64,000 nucleotides of DNA from Roseovarius sp. Pro17. GTDB taxonomy: Bacteria > Pseudomonadota > Alphaproteobacteria > Rhodobacterales > Rhodobacteraceae. Of this stretch, positions 52,659 to 62,915 are shown one piece after another. Position 1 is the first letter of the stretch, and each line of letters starts with the position of its first letter. The DNA lies in the NCBI RefSeq assembly GCF_035599575.1, contig NZ_CP141179.1, positions 3,633,001 to 3,697,000 of the forward strand, given 5' to 3'. A program made the translations under genes and the position numbers. The notes below the pieces were generated by a model. The model worked only from the letters and a program-made list of their open reading frames with translations. It had not been told where the DNA came from and ran no database searches.

Positions 52659-53555
52659 ATGGATTTCCGCAGCATATTGATGGGCGTTGCCTTTTCCATC
52701 ATGTGGTCCAGCGCTTTTGCGTCGGCACGGATCATCGTCGCATCGGCGCCCCCCATCAGTTCCTTGGCGATCCGGTTTGTCATATCCGGGGTGATAGCCG
52801 TGCTGATCGCGCGGGCACTGGGCCAAAGCTGGCGATTGACCCATGCGCAGTGGCGCGCCTGCATCATTTTTGGCATCTGCCAAAACGCCCTTTATCTGGG
52901 TCTCTACTTTGTCGCGATGCAAACGATCGAAGCGTCGCTGGCCGTCATCATCGCCTCGACCATGCCGCTGCTGGTCGCATTCGCGTCATGGATTTTCCTC
53001 GGCGAACGCCTGACGGTATCGGCCGCGCTGGGCCTCTTTGCAGGGCTTACCGGCGTCACGATCATTATGGGCAGCCGCTTTTCAGGTGGCGTCGATGTTT
53101 ACGGGCTGATGCTGTGCGTCGCAGGGGTCATCGCGTTGACCATAGCCACGCTCAGCGTGCGCGGAGCGACCTCAGGCGGCAATTTCATGATGGTTGTGGG
53201 CTTGCAAATGCTGATCGCCAGCGTCGTGCTGGGTGCCGTTGCGACGGCGACGGAAACGCTGACCATTGATTGGAGCTGGGCATTCGTCGCTGCCTTCGTG
53301 TGGACCACTATCGTTCCCGGTGTCGCCGCGACACTGCTGTGGTTCAAGCTGGTCGAGCGTATCAGCGCCACTCGCGCTGCCACGTTCCACTTTCTCAATC
53401 CGTTCTTTGGCGTGGCGACCGCAGCGATCCTGCTGGGCGAAACGCTGAGGCCCACGGACGCGATTGGCGTTTTGGTCATCATGGCCGGGATTTTGGCCGT
53501 GCAACTGTCACGACGCCCGAAAAAGCGCGGCCTTCCTCCGGTTTCTCCGGGCTGA
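52659..53555 (+). CDS. EamA/DMT-superfamily transporter
   Basis: 298 residues, ten hydrophobic segments in two EamA repeats. First repeat: MGVAFSIMWSSAFASARIIV with PPISSLAIRFVISGVIAV. Second: GGNFMMVVGLQMLIASVVL and RISATRAATFHFLNPFFGV with LGETL. Inner-membrane permease of unknown substrate, often an exporter. It lies after the HU terminator and must have its own promoter or depend on read-through. Start at 52659 (MDFRSIL) chosen by homology. Convergent with maeB. Confidence 0.9.
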   Translation: MDFRSILMGVAFSIMWSSAFASARIIVASAPPISSLAIRFVISGVIAVLIARALGQSWRLTHAQWRACIIFGICQNALYLGLYFVAMQTIEASLAVIIASTMPLLVAFASWIFLGERLTVSAALGLFAGLTGVTIIMGSRFSGGVDVYGLMLCVAGVIALTIATLSVRGATSGGNFMMVVGLQMLIASVVLGAVATATETLTIDWSWAFVAAFVWTTIVPGVAATLLWFKLVERISATRAATFHFLNPFFGVATAAILLGETLRPTDAIGVLVIMAGILAVQLSRRPKKRGLPPVSPG

Positions 53556-53582
53556 AAACCCGATTGACCGCCGAATGCGCGC

Positions 53583-55838
53583 TTAGCCTACCTTGCACGC
53601 CGCCAGCACTGCCATGTTCACGATATCCGTCGCGGTCGATGTGGATGAGCAGATCTGCACCGATTTATCCAAGCCCGACAGGATGGGGCCGATCACCGTG
53701 GCGCCCGCCATTTCCTGCATCAACTTGACCGAGATTGAGGCAGAATGGCGGGCCGGCACCACCAGAATGTTAGCCGGGCCGGTCAGACGCTGAAACGGAT
53801 AGGCCTCCTGCGCAGCGGGATTCAGGGCGACGTCCACCGTCATGTCACCCTCGAATTCAAAATCAACGCCGCGCTTTTCCAAAACGGTCGGCGCGCGGTG
53901 CATTTTCTCGGCGCGTTCGGATTGCGGATAGCCAAAGGTCGAAAAACTGACAAAGGCGACGCGCGGCTCCATCCCTAGATGGCGGGCGACGCCTGCCGCG
54001 CGCTCGGCGATATCAGCAAGGTCATTCTCGTCCGGCCATTCCTGCACCAGCGTGTCGGCCACGAGCACGATCCGCCCCTTATGCATCAGCGCAGTGACAC
54101 CCGCGACGCCATGTTCTGCATCAGCGTCAAAGACATGGTTGATCAATTCCAGTACATAGGCAGATTTGCGCGTGGCCCCGGTAATCAGGCCATCGCCATG
54201 CCCATGTGCCAGCATCAGTGAGGCAAATACATGCCGGTCGCGTGTCGCCAGCCGATTGATGTCGTGCCGATCAAAACCTTTGCGCTGCAAACGGTTATAT
54301 AGGAATGAGCGGTATTCCTCTAGGTGCGGCGTATTGGCGGCGTTGACCACCTCCAGCTCGGCGACCGCGTCGGCCATGCCTGCCGCTTCCAGCTTGGCCT
54401 TGACGTCGGGCTCGCGACCCACGACCAGCGCCTTGCCCATGCCGGCGCGCTGATATTGCACCGCGGCACGCAGAACACGGGGATCGTCCCCCTCGGCAAA
54501 GATCATCGTCGCTTGCGCATTGCGCGCCCGGGCATTGATCGAGCGCATGATGCTGGCCGTCGGGTCCATCCGCGATTTCAGCGAAACTTCGTAGGCCTCC
54601 ATATCGACGATGGGTCGGCGCGCCGCGCCAGTATCCATGCACGCCTTCGCCACGGCAGGCGGGATCGTGTAGATCAGCCGCGGATCGAATGGCGCGGGAA
54701 TGATATAGTCGCGCCCAAAGCACAGCTCGCGTCCATAGGCCATGCCCACCTCGTCCGGCACGTCTTGACGTGCGAGGCTGGCCAGCGCCTCGGCGCAGGC
54801 GATCTTCATCTCGTCGTTGATCGCGCGGGCGTGCACATCCAGCGCGCCGCGAAAAAGATAGGGAAAGCCGAGGACGTTGTTCACCTGGTTGGGATAATCA
54901 CTGCGCCCAGTGGCGATGATAGCGTCCGCGCGCACGGCATGCGCCTCTTCGGGCGTAATCTCCGGATCGGGGTTCGCCATGGCGAAGATCACCGGATTGG
55001 GTGCCATGCTGATGACCATGTCCTGCGTTACCGCGCCCTTGGCCGAAACGCCTAGAAACACATCAGCGCCCTCCATCGCATCAGCCAATGTGCGCCGGTC
55101 AGTGACGACGGCATGCGCCGACTTCCATTGGTTCATTCCCTCGGTGCGGCCCTGATAGATGACGCCCTTGGTATCGCACATCATGGTGTTCTCGTGCCGC
55201 GCGCCCATGGTCTTTAGCAGTTCCAGACAGGCAATTCCTGCCGCGCCCGCCCCGTTCAGCACGATTCGCACATCCTCAATCTTTTTGCCTGACAGATGCA
55301 GCGCATTGATCAGTCCGGCCGCACAAATCACCGCCGTCCCATGCTGGTCGTCGTGAAAGACGGGGATATCCATCTCTTCCTTCAGCCGCTGCTCGATGAT
55401 GAAACACTCCGGCGCCTTTATATCCTCAAGGTTGATGCCGCCAAATGTCGGCCCCATCAGACGCACCGCGTTGCAGAACGCGTCGGCATCTTCGGTATCC
55501 AGTTCAATGTCGATGCTGTTCACATCGGCGAACCGCTTGAACAGTACCGCTTTGCCCTCCATCACCGGCTTGGATGCCAGCGCGCCCAGATTTCCCAAGC
55601 CCAGAACCGCAGTGCCGTTGGAGATAACGGCGACCAGATTCCCCTTGTTCGTATAGTCATACGCCGCCTCGGGATTTTCTTGGATGGCTAGGCATGGGAT
55701 GGCGACCCCCGGCGAATAGGCTAGGCTGAGGTCGCGCTGCGTCGTCATCGGCACGGTCGCAGTAATCTCAAACTTGCCGGGCGTCGGCTCCAGATGGAAT
55801 GCCAGCGCCTCTTCGGGGGTGAACTTGGGGTTTGCCAT
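53583..55838 (-). CDS. maeB: NADP-dependent malic enzyme with phosphotransacetylase-like domain
   Basis: 751 residues, usual MaeB length. The malic enzyme part (about 1-430) has LSLAYSPGVAIPC, KPVMEGKAVLFKRFADVNSID, VFHDDQHGTAVI and GAGAAGIACLELL as NADP-binding segment. The C-terminal part (about 440-751) is phosphate-acetyltransferase-like (GLITGATRKSAYVL). It oxidatively decarboxylates malate to pyruvate, making NADPH; the PTA domain is usually regulatory. Convergent with the EamA gene. Confidence 0.96.
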   Translation of the reverse strand: MANPKFTPEEALAFHLEPTPGKFEITATVPMTTQRDLSLAYSPGVAIPCLAIQENPEAAYDYTNKGNLVAVISNGTAVLGLGNLGALASKPVMEGKAVLFKRFADVNSIDIELDTEDADAFCNAVRLMGPTFGGINLEDIKAPECFIIEQRLKEEMDIPVFHDDQHGTAVICAAGLINALHLSGKKIEDVRIVLNGAGAAGIACLELLKTMGARHENTMMCDTKGVIYQGRTEGMNQWKSAHAVVTDRRTLADAMEGADVFLGVSAKGAVTQDMVISMAPNPVIFAMANPDPEITPEEAHAVRADAIIATGRSDYPNQVNNVLGFPYLFRGALDVHARAINDEMKIACAEALASLARQDVPDEVGMAYGRELCFGRDYIIPAPFDPRLIYTIPPAVAKACMDTGAARRPIVDMEAYEVSLKSRMDPTASIMRSINARARNAQATMIFAEGDDPRVLRAAVQYQRAGMGKALVVGREPDVKAKLEAAGMADAVAELEVVNAANTPHLEEYRSFLYNRLQRKGFDRHDINRLATRDRHVFASLMLAHGHGDGLITGATRKSAYVLELINHVFDADAEHGVAGVTALMHKGRIVLVADTLVQEWPDENDLADIAERAAGVARHLGMEPRVAFVSFSTFGYPQSERAEKMHRAPTVLEKRGVDFEFEGDMTVDVALNPAAQEAYPFQRLTGPANILVVPARHSASISVKLMQEMAGATVIGPILSGLDKSVQICSSTSTATDIVNMAVLAACKVG

Positions 55839-55973
55839 GTGCGGATGCGTCCTGAAAATGCGTTTCGCCCTGCATAGCGGGCTAAGCGCCGCGCCTCAAC
55901 AGTGCAGGCAAAGGGGGGCTTTCGCCGCCGCGCGCAGGTGCGTAGGTTCGCCGCAGCGATGAGGGGGCACACC

Positions 55974-58625
55974 GTGACCAGCGACACAGTCACGCCGATG
56001 ATGGCGCAATATCTGGAAATCAAGGCCGAGTATCCCGGCGCCCTGCTGTTCTATCGCATGGGCGATTTCTATGAGCTGTTTTTTGATGATGCCGCCGCCG
56101 CCGCCGAAGCGCTGGACATCGCACTGACCAAACGCGGCAAGCATCTGGGCCAGGATATCGCGATGTGCGGCGTGCCATTTCATGCCGCCGAAGGATATCT
56201 GCTGACGCTGATCCGCAAGGGATTTCGTGTGGCGGTCTGCGAGCAGTTGGAAAACCCCGCTGAGGCGAAAAAGCGAGGATCAAAATCAGTCGTGAAGCGC
56301 GGCGTCGTGCGGCTGGTCACGCCGGGCACACTGACCGAAGAATCGCTGCTGGAGGCGCGGCGACACAATTACCTCGCCGCGATTGCCGAGGTGCGCGGCG
56401 ACTACGCGCTAGCCTGGGCCGACATCTCGACCGGGGCGCTGCATGTGCTGCCCCTGCCTCCGGCGCGCATCGGCCCGGAGCTGGCCCGTCTCAGCCCCAG
56501 CGAAGTGCTCGTCGTCGATGGTACGGACGCGGAAATCTGCGATTTAGTGACTGAATCTGGTGGCGCTTTGACGCCTTTAGGCCGGTCTGCCTTCGATAGC
56601 ACGGGGGCGGCCAAGCGGCTGTGCGCGCTCTTTGGGGTCAAGACACTGGATGCGTTCGGGACGTTCGAGCGGGCCGAGATCGCTGCGATGGGCGCCGTTG
56701 TCGAATATCTGGAAATTACGCAAAAAGGCAAATTGCCCCTGCTTCAACCGCCCCAGCGTGAAAACCTGGCTGGTGTGATGCAGATAGACGCCGCGACCCG
56801 CCGCAATCTGGAGCTGACCCACGCACTATCTGGCGGGCGCGCCGGATCGCTTCTGTCGGTTATGGACCGCACCGTTACAGCGGGCGGTGCCCGTCTGCTG
56901 GAACGCCGGCTGTCTAGCCCGTCGCGCAATCTGGACGTCATTTCCGCGCGACAGGACATGGTCGCTTTTGCGGTTGAGCAGTCTCGTTTTCGCGAGGACA
57001 TGCGCGCTCATCTGCGCAAGGTGCCCGACCTCGACCGCGCATTGTCGCGCCTCGCGTTGGATCGGGGTGGGCCACGCGATCTGGCAGCCGTGCGAAATGC
57101 GTTGGAAGGGGCCGACGACATAGCGCAGCTGTTGCCGACCCGCGAACTGCCCGCCGCCATGGCCGATCTGACCGCGGATCTAACCGGCCACGACGTCCTG
57201 ATGGATCTGCTCGATCAGGCCCTGATTGCTGAGCCGCCCTTGATGACGCGTGATGGCGGCTTCATCGCCGAAGGCCACGACGTTGAGCTGGACGAGGCCC
57301 GCCAGCTGCGCGACGAGGGGCGCGGGGTGATCGCGAAAATGCAGGGCGAATATGCGCAGCAGACCGGAATTACGTCGCTGAAAGTGAAACACAACAATGT
57401 GCTGGGGTATTTCGTCGAAGTCACGGCCACCCATGCCGAAAAAATGCTGTCGTCACCCCTGAATGAGACGTTTAAGCATCGGCAGACCACCGCCAATCAA
57501 GTGCGGTTTACCACCGTCCCCCTGTCCGAGATGGAGACGCGTATCCTGAACGCGGGTGGACGAGCAATCGAAATCGAAAAGCGGCTCTATGACGGGCTAA
57601 AACACGCAATTCTGGACAAAGCGGCGGCATTGACACAGGTGGCGCGCGCCCTATCGCAGCTGGACCTGACCGCTGCGCTGGCCGACCTTGCCACAGAACG
57701 CAACTGGTGCCGGCCTGTTGTCGATATCAGCCGCGCGCTGAACATCAAGGGTGGGCGGCATCCGGTCGTGGAACAGGCCCTGCGCACGCAAGGGTCCGGA
57801 CCTTTCGTTGCCAACGACTGCGATCTGGGGAATACCAGCGACATTTGGCTGCTGACAGGCCCGAACATGGCGGGCAAATCCACCTTCCTTCGTCAGAATG
57901 CGCTGATCGCTCTTTTGGCTCAAATCGGTAGTTTCGTGCCTGCAAATTCGGCGCATATCGGTATCGTCAGCCAGTTGTTCAGTCGCGTCGGTGCGTCGGA
58001 CGATCTGGCGCGCGGGCGCTCGACCTTTATGGTCGAAATGGTCGAAACGGCTGCCATTCTCAATCAGGCGGATACGCACGCGCTGGTGATCCTCGATGAA
58101 ATCGGGCGCGGGACGGCCACCTATGACGGCCTGTCGATCGCTTGGGCCACGCTGGAACATCTGCACGAGGTGAACGGCTGCCGCGCCCTATTTGCCACGC
58201 ATTATCATGAGCTTACCAATCTCACGGACAAGCTGGCCCGCGTCGACAACGCCACAGTTTCAGTCAAGGAACATGAAGGCGACGTTATTTTCCTGCACGA
58301 GGTTCGGCGCGGCGCGGCGGATAGATCCTATGGCGTACAGGTGGCCAAGCTGGCTGGCTTGCCCGCTGCGGTGATTGAGCGCGCGCGTGTCGTGCTAGAT
58401 GCGCTGGAACGCGGCGAGCGCGAAGGCGGCAGTGCGCGCGAGACGTTGATAGATGATCTGCCGCTGTTTTCCAGTCGCCCGTCGACGCCGATATCGCCAC
58501 CCGCCGGCCCGTCGGATGTCGAAGAAGCGCTGAAAGCGATCCATCCGGATGAACTAACCCCGCGTGAGGCGCTGACGCTGATCTATGAACTCAAGGCGAA
58601 ATTGCCAAAAAGTGACCCTGCATAA
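55974..58625 (+). CDS. mutS: DNA mismatch repair protein MutS
   Basis: 883 residues from a GTG start, which has GAGGGGG 6-7 bases upstream; the in-frame ATG at 55959 lies on top of that sequence. Mismatch-binding motif GALLFYRMGDFYELFFDDA contains the stacking phenylalanine. Walker A is GPNMAGKSTFLRQ near residue 630, followed by the signature ARGRSTFMVEM and Walker B LVILDEIGRGT. The dimerisation tail ends LIYELKAKLPK. It recognises mismatches after replication. Convergent with grpE; a terminator lies between. Confidence 0.97.
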   Translation: MTSDTVTPMMAQYLEIKAEYPGALLFYRMGDFYELFFDDAAAAAEALDIALTKRGKHLGQDIAMCGVPFHAAEGYLLTLIRKGFRVAVCEQLENPAEAKKRGSKSVVKRGVVRLVTPGTLTEESLLEARRHNYLAAIAEVRGDYALAWADISTGALHVLPLPPARIGPELARLSPSEVLVVDGTDAEICDLVTESGGALTPLGRSAFDSTGAAKRLCALFGVKTLDAFGTFERAEIAAMGAVVEYLEITQKGKLPLLQPPQRENLAGVMQIDAATRRNLELTHALSGGRAGSLLSVMDRTVTAGGARLLERRLSSPSRNLDVISARQDMVAFAVEQSRFREDMRAHLRKVPDLDRALSRLALDRGGPRDLAAVRNALEGADDIAQLLPTRELPAAMADLTADLTGHDVLMDLLDQALIAEPPLMTRDGGFIAEGHDVELDEARQLRDEGRGVIAKMQGEYAQQTGITSLKVKHNNVLGYFVEVTATHAEKMLSSPLNETFKHRQTTANQVRFTTVPLSEMETRILNAGGRAIEIEKRLYDGLKHAILDKAAALTQVARALSQLDLTAALADLATERNWCRPVVDISRALNIKGGRHPVVEQALRTQGSGPFVANDCDLGNTSDIWLLTGPNMAGKSTFLRQNALIALLAQIGSFVPANSAHIGIVSQLFSRVGASDDLARGRSTFMVEMVETAAILNQADTHALVILDEIGRGTATYDGLSIAWATLEHLHEVNGCRALFATHYHELTNLTDKLARVDNATVSVKEHEGDVIFLHEVRRGAADRSYGVQVAKLAGLPAAVIERARVVLDALERGEREGGSARETLIDDLPLFSSRPSTPISPPAGPSDVEEALKAIHPDELTPREALTLIYELKAKLPKSDPA

Positions 58626-58632
58626 CAAGAAA

Positions 58633-58666
58633 ACGCCCCGGACTTTGATCCGAGGCGTCGTTGTTT
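58633..58666 (-). terminator. Terminator between mutS and grpE, best on the grpE side
   Basis: Minus-strand arms ACGCCTCGGA and TCCGGGGCGT (one U-G wobble) around a 6-base loop, then TTTTCTTGTT. It can end the hrcA-grpE transcript. On the plus strand one C-A mismatch and a GTTGTTT tail make it a weaker mutS terminator. Confidence 0.82.
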
Positions 58667-58688
58667 CACGGTGTCAGGCTATGGGTGT

Positions 58689-59249
58689 TCAGCCCTGCAT
58701 CGACGATACGCCAACCTGCGCCGGACGCAGGATGCGATCGTGCAGCATGAATCCCTCGGCCGAGACCTGAATGATTTCGCCCGCCTTTGTGCCAGGCAGT
58801 GGCGCCTCAAACATCGCCTCGTGTTGCTGCGGATCGAACTTGTCGCCGACTTGCGGCGACACGATGCGGATGCCATGCTTGGCGAATACGTTAATCAACT
58901 CGCGCATGGTCAACTCAATTCCCTCGATCAGCGCGGCGTTGTTTTCGCGCTGCTCTGCGCTGACGGAATCTACTGCACGCTTCATGTTGTCATAAACCGG
59001 CAGCAGGTCACGCGATAGTTTGGAGCCGCCATAATTCTCGGCCTCGCGGCGGTCCTTGTCGGCACGCTTGCGCGCATTTTCGGCATCGGCCAACGCGCGC
59101 AGAAACTTGTCCTGAAACGCGTCGCGCTCGGCACGGACGGTGTCCAGCTCGGCGTCCTCGTCGGAGATCTCGGTCATATCCTCGTGATACGCCTCGGCCT
59201 CGGCCTGTTCGATATCATCAAGAAACTCTTCGTTATTACGCTCTGCCAT
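58689..59249 (-). CDS. grpE: Nucleotide exchange factor GrpE
   Basis: 186 residues. The N-terminal half is charged and coiled-coil-like (EQAEAEAYHEDMTEISDEDAE, then ALADAENARKRADKDRREAENYG). The C-terminal beta part includes GVEMTM-like ELTMRELINVFAKHGI, PQQHEAMFEAP and LRPAQVGV. It releases ADP from DnaK. The hrcA gene ends 12 bases upstream, so one heat-shock transcript is likely; dnaKJ is not in the window. Confidence 0.95.
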   Translation of the reverse strand: MAERNNEEFLDDIEQAEAEAYHEDMTEISDEDAELDTVRAERDAFQDKFLRALADAENARKRADKDRREAENYGGSKLSRDLLPVYDNMKRAVDSVSAEQRENNAALIEGIELTMRELINVFAKHGIRIVSPQVGDKFDPQQHEAMFEAPLPGTKAGEIIQVSAEGFMLHDRILRPAQVGVSSMQG

Positions 59250-59261
59250 TTTGTCAGCCCT

Positions 59262-60326
59262 TCAACTTCTGTCGGCGATCAGCTTGCCCACCAACTGCGC
59301 CGTATAGTGCACGATCGGAACGATGCGTCCGTAGTTTAGCCGCGTAGGTCCGATGACCCCGACTGCACCGACGATCTTCCGGTCTGCGTTCATATAAGGA
59401 GAGACCACCAAAGAGGAACCCGTAAGTGAGAAAAGTTTGTTCTCCGAGCCAATAAAGATGCGCACACCCTCGCCCTCATCCGCCAGTTCGAGAAAGTTGG
59501 CAATGTCACGCTTGCGCTCAAGGTCGTCGAATAGCGTGCGGATACGTTCCAGATCCGCCTCATCTCCGCCGGGATTGAGCAAATGCGAGCGGCCGCGCAC
59601 GATCAGGCGCTCGGGCCCTTCGCCCTCGCCAGCCCAGAGGGCGAGGCCACTTTCGACCATGGCATGGGCGAGCTGGTCGATCTCTTGGCGGCGTTCGCTG
59701 ATCTGACGAGAGATGACGGTCTGAACATCGCTCAGCGTTTTGCCCTCTATCAGCGAGTTAAGGAAATTCGCTGCCTCGCGCATTGAGCTGGGCGTTTGCC
59801 CCGGCGGCGGGGTAAAGATGCGGTTTTCTACATGGCCGTCGGCAAAGACCAGCACCACCAGCGCGCGGTCATGTCCCAAACTGACAAATTCAATGTGCTT
59901 TATCGGCGCCTCGTGTTTGGGCGCCAGAACCAGCGACGCCCCTTGCGTGACGCCCGATAGGGTCTGCCCGATCCGGTCCAGCACGCCTGCGACATCCTCT
60001 GAATTACTGGACATCGTGCTGTCCATCATCGCGCGGTCCGCTGTCTGCAGATCGCCGACCTCCAACAGGCCATCGACAAACATGCGCAGCCCGCTTTGGG
60101 TCGGCACGCGCCCCGCGCTGACATGAGGGCTGTCCAGCAGGCCCATATACTCCAAATCTTGCATGACGTTGCGCACGGTTGCGGCGCTGACCTTTTCGCT
60201 CAGCTCGCGGGTCAGGCTACGTGATCCAACGGGGGCACCGGTCAGTAGATAGCCCTCGACCACACGGCGAAACACCTCGCGCGAGCGCTCGTTCATCTCT
60301 TCCAGCAGTTGTCGCGCGTCACTCAT
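59262..60326 (-). CDS. hrcA: Heat-inducible transcription repressor HrcA
   Basis: 354 residues from MSDARQLLEEMNERSREVF. The N-terminal winged helix covers GYLLTGAPVGSRSLTRELSEKVSAATVRNVMQDLEYMGLL, followed by SPHVSAGRVPTQSGLRMFVD. C-terminal IGPTRLNYGRIVPIVHYTA is diagnostic. HrcA represses chaperone genes at CIRCE elements; I found no clear CIRCE here. GGAG lies before the ATG. Divergent from rph. Confidence 0.96.
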   Translation of the reverse strand: MSDARQLLEEMNERSREVFRRVVEGYLLTGAPVGSRSLTRELSEKVSAATVRNVMQDLEYMGLLDSPHVSAGRVPTQSGLRMFVDGLLEVGDLQTADRAMMDSTMSSNSEDVAGVLDRIGQTLSGVTQGASLVLAPKHEAPIKHIEFVSLGHDRALVVLVFADGHVENRIFTPPPGQTPSSMREAANFLNSLIEGKTLSDVQTVISRQISERRQEIDQLAHAMVESGLALWAGEGEGPERLIVRGRSHLLNPGGDEADLERIRTLFDDLERKRDIANFLELADEGEGVRIFIGSENKLFSLTGSSLVVSPYMNADRKIVGAVGVIGPTRLNYGRIVPIVHYTAQLVGKLIADRS

Positions 60327-60444
60327 GATGGGCTCCTCGCATCGGGCTGCATTAAAGGCCGCGCCGGGCGCGGGGTCAATCGGGGTTGCCATCCCGGCCC
60401 GCCCCCCTGTATTGCCGCGATAACGCTGCAAAGAGGATAAAGCC

Positions 60445-61161
60445 ATGCGCCCTTCCGGTAGAGAACTAAGCGAAATGCGCGCCGTTTCAATCGAAACAGG
60501 CGTTACCAAACATGCCGAAGGGTCATGCATGATCCGCATCGGTGACACGCATGTGCTGTGCACCGCCACTATAGAGGACCGCGTGCCACCGTTTATCAAG
60601 GGCTCGGGCCTGGGCTGGGTCACGGCGGAATACGGCATGCTGCCCCGCTCGACCACCAGCCGCATGCGCCGCGAGGCGACAGCCGGAAAGCAAGGCGGGC
60701 GTACCGTCGAAATTCAACGGCTCATCGGGCGATCCCTGCGCGCTGGCGTCGACCGCGTGGCACTGGGCGAGCGTCAGATAACGGTCGATTGTGATGTGAT
60801 CCAAGCCGATGGCGGGACCCGTTGTGCCTCAATTACCGGTGGATGGGTCGCGCTAAAGCTGGCCGTGAATAAGCTGATCAAGATCGGCGACGTTACATCT
60901 GATCCGCTGAGCGATCCCGTCGCTGCCGTGTCCTGTGGTCTATACGCTGGACAGACTGTCCTTGATCTGGATTATCCCGAGGATAGCGAGGCAGGCGTCG
61001 ACGGCAATTTCATCATGACCCAATCAGGCAAGCTGATCGAGGTGCAGATGTCTGCCGAGGGCGCCACCTTCAACCGCGATCAGATGAACCAGTTGATGGA
61101 TCTGGCCGAAAAGGGCGTATCCGAATTGGCCGTTGCACAACTGGCCGCGGTCAATGCGTAA
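60445..61161 (+). CDS. rph: Ribonuclease PH
   Basis: 238 residues, full length. [44 protein letters not shown] and the phosphate site [33 protein letters not shown] are intact, with [20 protein letters not shown] and [15 protein letters not shown]. It trims tRNA 3' ends phosphorolytically. It opens the rph-rdgB-hemW run. Confidence 0.97.
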   Translation: MRPSGRELSEMRAVSIETGVTKHAEGSCMIRIGDTHVLCTATIEDRVPPFIKGSGLGWVTAEYGMLPRSTTSRMRREATAGKQGGRTVEIQRLIGRSLRAGVDRVALGERQITVDCDVIQADGGTRCASITGGWVALKLAVNKLIKIGDVTSDPLSDPVAAVSCGLYAGQTVLDLDYPEDSEAGVDGNFIMTQSGKLIEVQMSAEGATFNRDQMNQLMDLAEKGVSELAVAQLAAVNA

Positions 61162-61762
61162 GTTGACCGGCGATACCCTGCTGGTTGCCACGCATAACGC
61201 GGGTAAACTGGCAGAGATCGCCGATCTTTTGCGCCCCTACGGAATCAAGGTAGTCGGGGCCGCTGAGCGCAACCTGCCTGAGCCGGACGAGACAGAAACC
61301 AATTTCGTCGGCAATGCCCGCATCAAGGCGCACGCGGCCGCTCAGGCTACCGGCCTGCCCGCTCTGTCAGACGATTCGGGTATCGAAATCGACGCGCTGA
61401 ATGGCGCGCCCGGTGTCTATACGGCCGATTGGGCCGAAACGTCCAAGGGCCGTGACTTTGCCATGGCGATGACCAAGGCGCATGACAGGCTGGTAGCTTC
61501 GGGCGTCCCTGCACCGTGGGCTGCAAGGTTCTGCTGTACTCTGGTCCTGGCTTGGCCGGATGGTCATGACGAGGTATTTCCCGGCACGGTTGAGGGCCAG
61601 GTGACCTGGCCGATGCGCGGCACGCACGGTCATGGCTACGATCCGATCTTTCAGCCGCACGGATACGAAATCAGCTTTGCCCAAATGGACCCAGCCGAAA
61701 AGAATCTCATCAGCCACCGCGCCGATGCGTTTTCCCGGTTGGTGAAAGGCTGCTTTGACTGA
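61154..61762 (+). CDS. rdgB: dITP/XTP pyrophosphatase
   Basis: 202 residues from the ATG at 61154, inside the end of rph (8-base overlap). [16 protein letters not shown] (SHTxxK-type site), [23 protein letters not shown] and [10 protein letters not shown] identify the HAM1/RdgB family. It removes non-canonical purine triphosphates to prevent their use in DNA. Its stop overlaps the hemW start by 8 bases. Confidence 0.96.
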   Translation: MRKLTGDTLLVATHNAGKLAEIADLLRPYGIKVVGAAERNLPEPDETETNFVGNARIKAHAAAQATGLPALSDDSGIEIDALNGAPGVYTADWAETSKGRDFAMAMTKAHDRLVASGVPAPWAARFCCTLVLAWPDGHDEVFPGTVEGQVTWPMRGTHGHGYDPIFQPHGYEISFAQMDPAEKNLISHRADAFSRLVKGCFD

Positions 61763-62912
61763 GGAATGGCGTCAGGGGGGCTTTGGCCTTTATCTGCACT
61801 GGCCGTTCTGTGCCGCCAAGTGCCCATATTGCGACTTTAACAGCCATGTCAGTCAGCAAATTGACCAAGCCGCATGGAGAAATGCCTACCTGCGCGAGAT
61901 CGACAGATACGCCGAACTGACCCAAGGCCGGGTGCTGAATTCGGTTTTTTTCGGCGGCGGCACACCCAGTCTGATGCCTGCCGAAACTGTCCATGCCATT
62001 CTGGATCGCGTCCGCGATCACTGGACGCTGGCCAACGATCTGGAGATCACACTGGAGGCGAACCCCGGCTCGGTCGAGGCGCAAAGATTCGCCGGCTATG
62101 CGGATGCTGGCGTTGACCGCGTTTCGATGGGGATTCAGGCCCTGAACGACACCGATCTGCGGCGCCTTGGCCGCATTCATACGGTAAATGAGGCGCGCGC
62201 AGCCTTCGACATTGCACGCGCCCAGTTCGAGCGCGTCAGTTTCGATCTGATCTACGCCCGACAAGACCAGACCCTTGCTGATTGGCGGGCCGAGCTGTCA
62301 GAAGCACTCGGCATGGCCGTCGATCACCTGTCGCTCTATCAGCTGACAATCGAACCCGGCACCGCCTTTGGCGCGCGCTTTGACGCGGGCGGGCTAAAGG
62401 GCCTGCCGGCCGACGATCTGGCGGTCGATATGTATGAGGCGACCCAAGAGCTGTGCGATGCCGCCGGAATGCCCGCTTACGAAGTGTCAAACCACGCAGC
62501 CAAAGGCGCGGAATCCCGCCACAACTTGATCTATTGGCGGCATGGCGACTACATCGGCATCGGCCCCGGAGCACATGGTAGGCTGACGTTGAGCGGCACC
62601 CGCTGGGCGACCGAGGCATATGCCCACCCGGACGCGTGGCTGCCGCGCAGTGATATGGGTCGCACAGAAAAGCCGCGCGTTGCCATCTCTGCCAAGGATC
62701 AAGCAGGCGAGTATTTGATGATGGGCCTGCGCATTTCGTCAGGGATCGACTTGCAACGCTACGCAAATCTCGCTGGCGCGCCGCTTAATCCTATCAAGAT
62801 ACGCGATTTGCAAGAGATGGGGATGGTCACGGCGACCAACCATTCCCTCGCCGCCACACCCGCTGGCCGCATGGTGCTGAATGCGGTCATCACACAGCTA
62901 CTGCCCGACTAA
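61755..62912 (+). CDS. hemW: Radical SAM haem chaperone HemW
   Basis: 385 residues starting at [35 protein letters not shown]. The radical-SAM cysteines are C19, C23, C26. Further blocks FFGGGTPSLMPAETV, SMGIQALNDTDLRRLGR and DHLSLYQLTIEPGT are HemW-like. Related to anaerobic coproporphyrinogen oxidase HemN but without its extra cysteine, HemW binds haem and delivers it. It overlaps rdgB by 8 bases. No ATG with a better position exists, so TTG is accepted. Confidence 0.9.
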   Translation: MTEEWRQGGFGLYLHWPFCAAKCPYCDFNSHVSQQIDQAAWRNAYLREIDRYAELTQGRVLNSVFFGGGTPSLMPAETVHAILDRVRDHWTLANDLEITLEANPGSVEAQRFAGYADAGVDRVSMGIQALNDTDLRRLGRIHTVNEARAAFDIARAQFERVSFDLIYARQDQTLADWRAELSEALGMAVDHLSLYQLTIEPGTAFGARFDAGGLKGLPADDLAVDMYEATQELCDAAGMPAYEVSNHAAKGAESRHNLIYWRHGDYIGIGPGAHGRLTLSGTRWATEAYAHPDAWLPRSDMGRTEKPRVAISAKDQAGEYLMMGLRISSGIDLQRYANLAGAPLNPIKIRDLQEMGMVTATNHSLAATPAGRMVLNAVITQLLPD

Positions 62913-62915
62913 AGC

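Noticed and set aside
58662..58677. Possible parS site near TGTTTCACGG
   Set aside because: It departs from the TGTTTCACGTGAAACA consensus in the right half. I found no other parS candidate.
60327..60444. CIRCE element for HrcA in the hrcA/rph gap
   Set aside because: No TTAGCACTC-N9-GAGTGCTAA-like repeat is visible there.
61755..62912. Calling the radical SAM protein an oxygen-independent coproporphyrinogen oxidase (HemN)
   Set aside because: Short N-terminus, CxxxCxxC without HemN's extra cysteine, and the rph-rdgB setting point to HemW. HemF is present at 5394.
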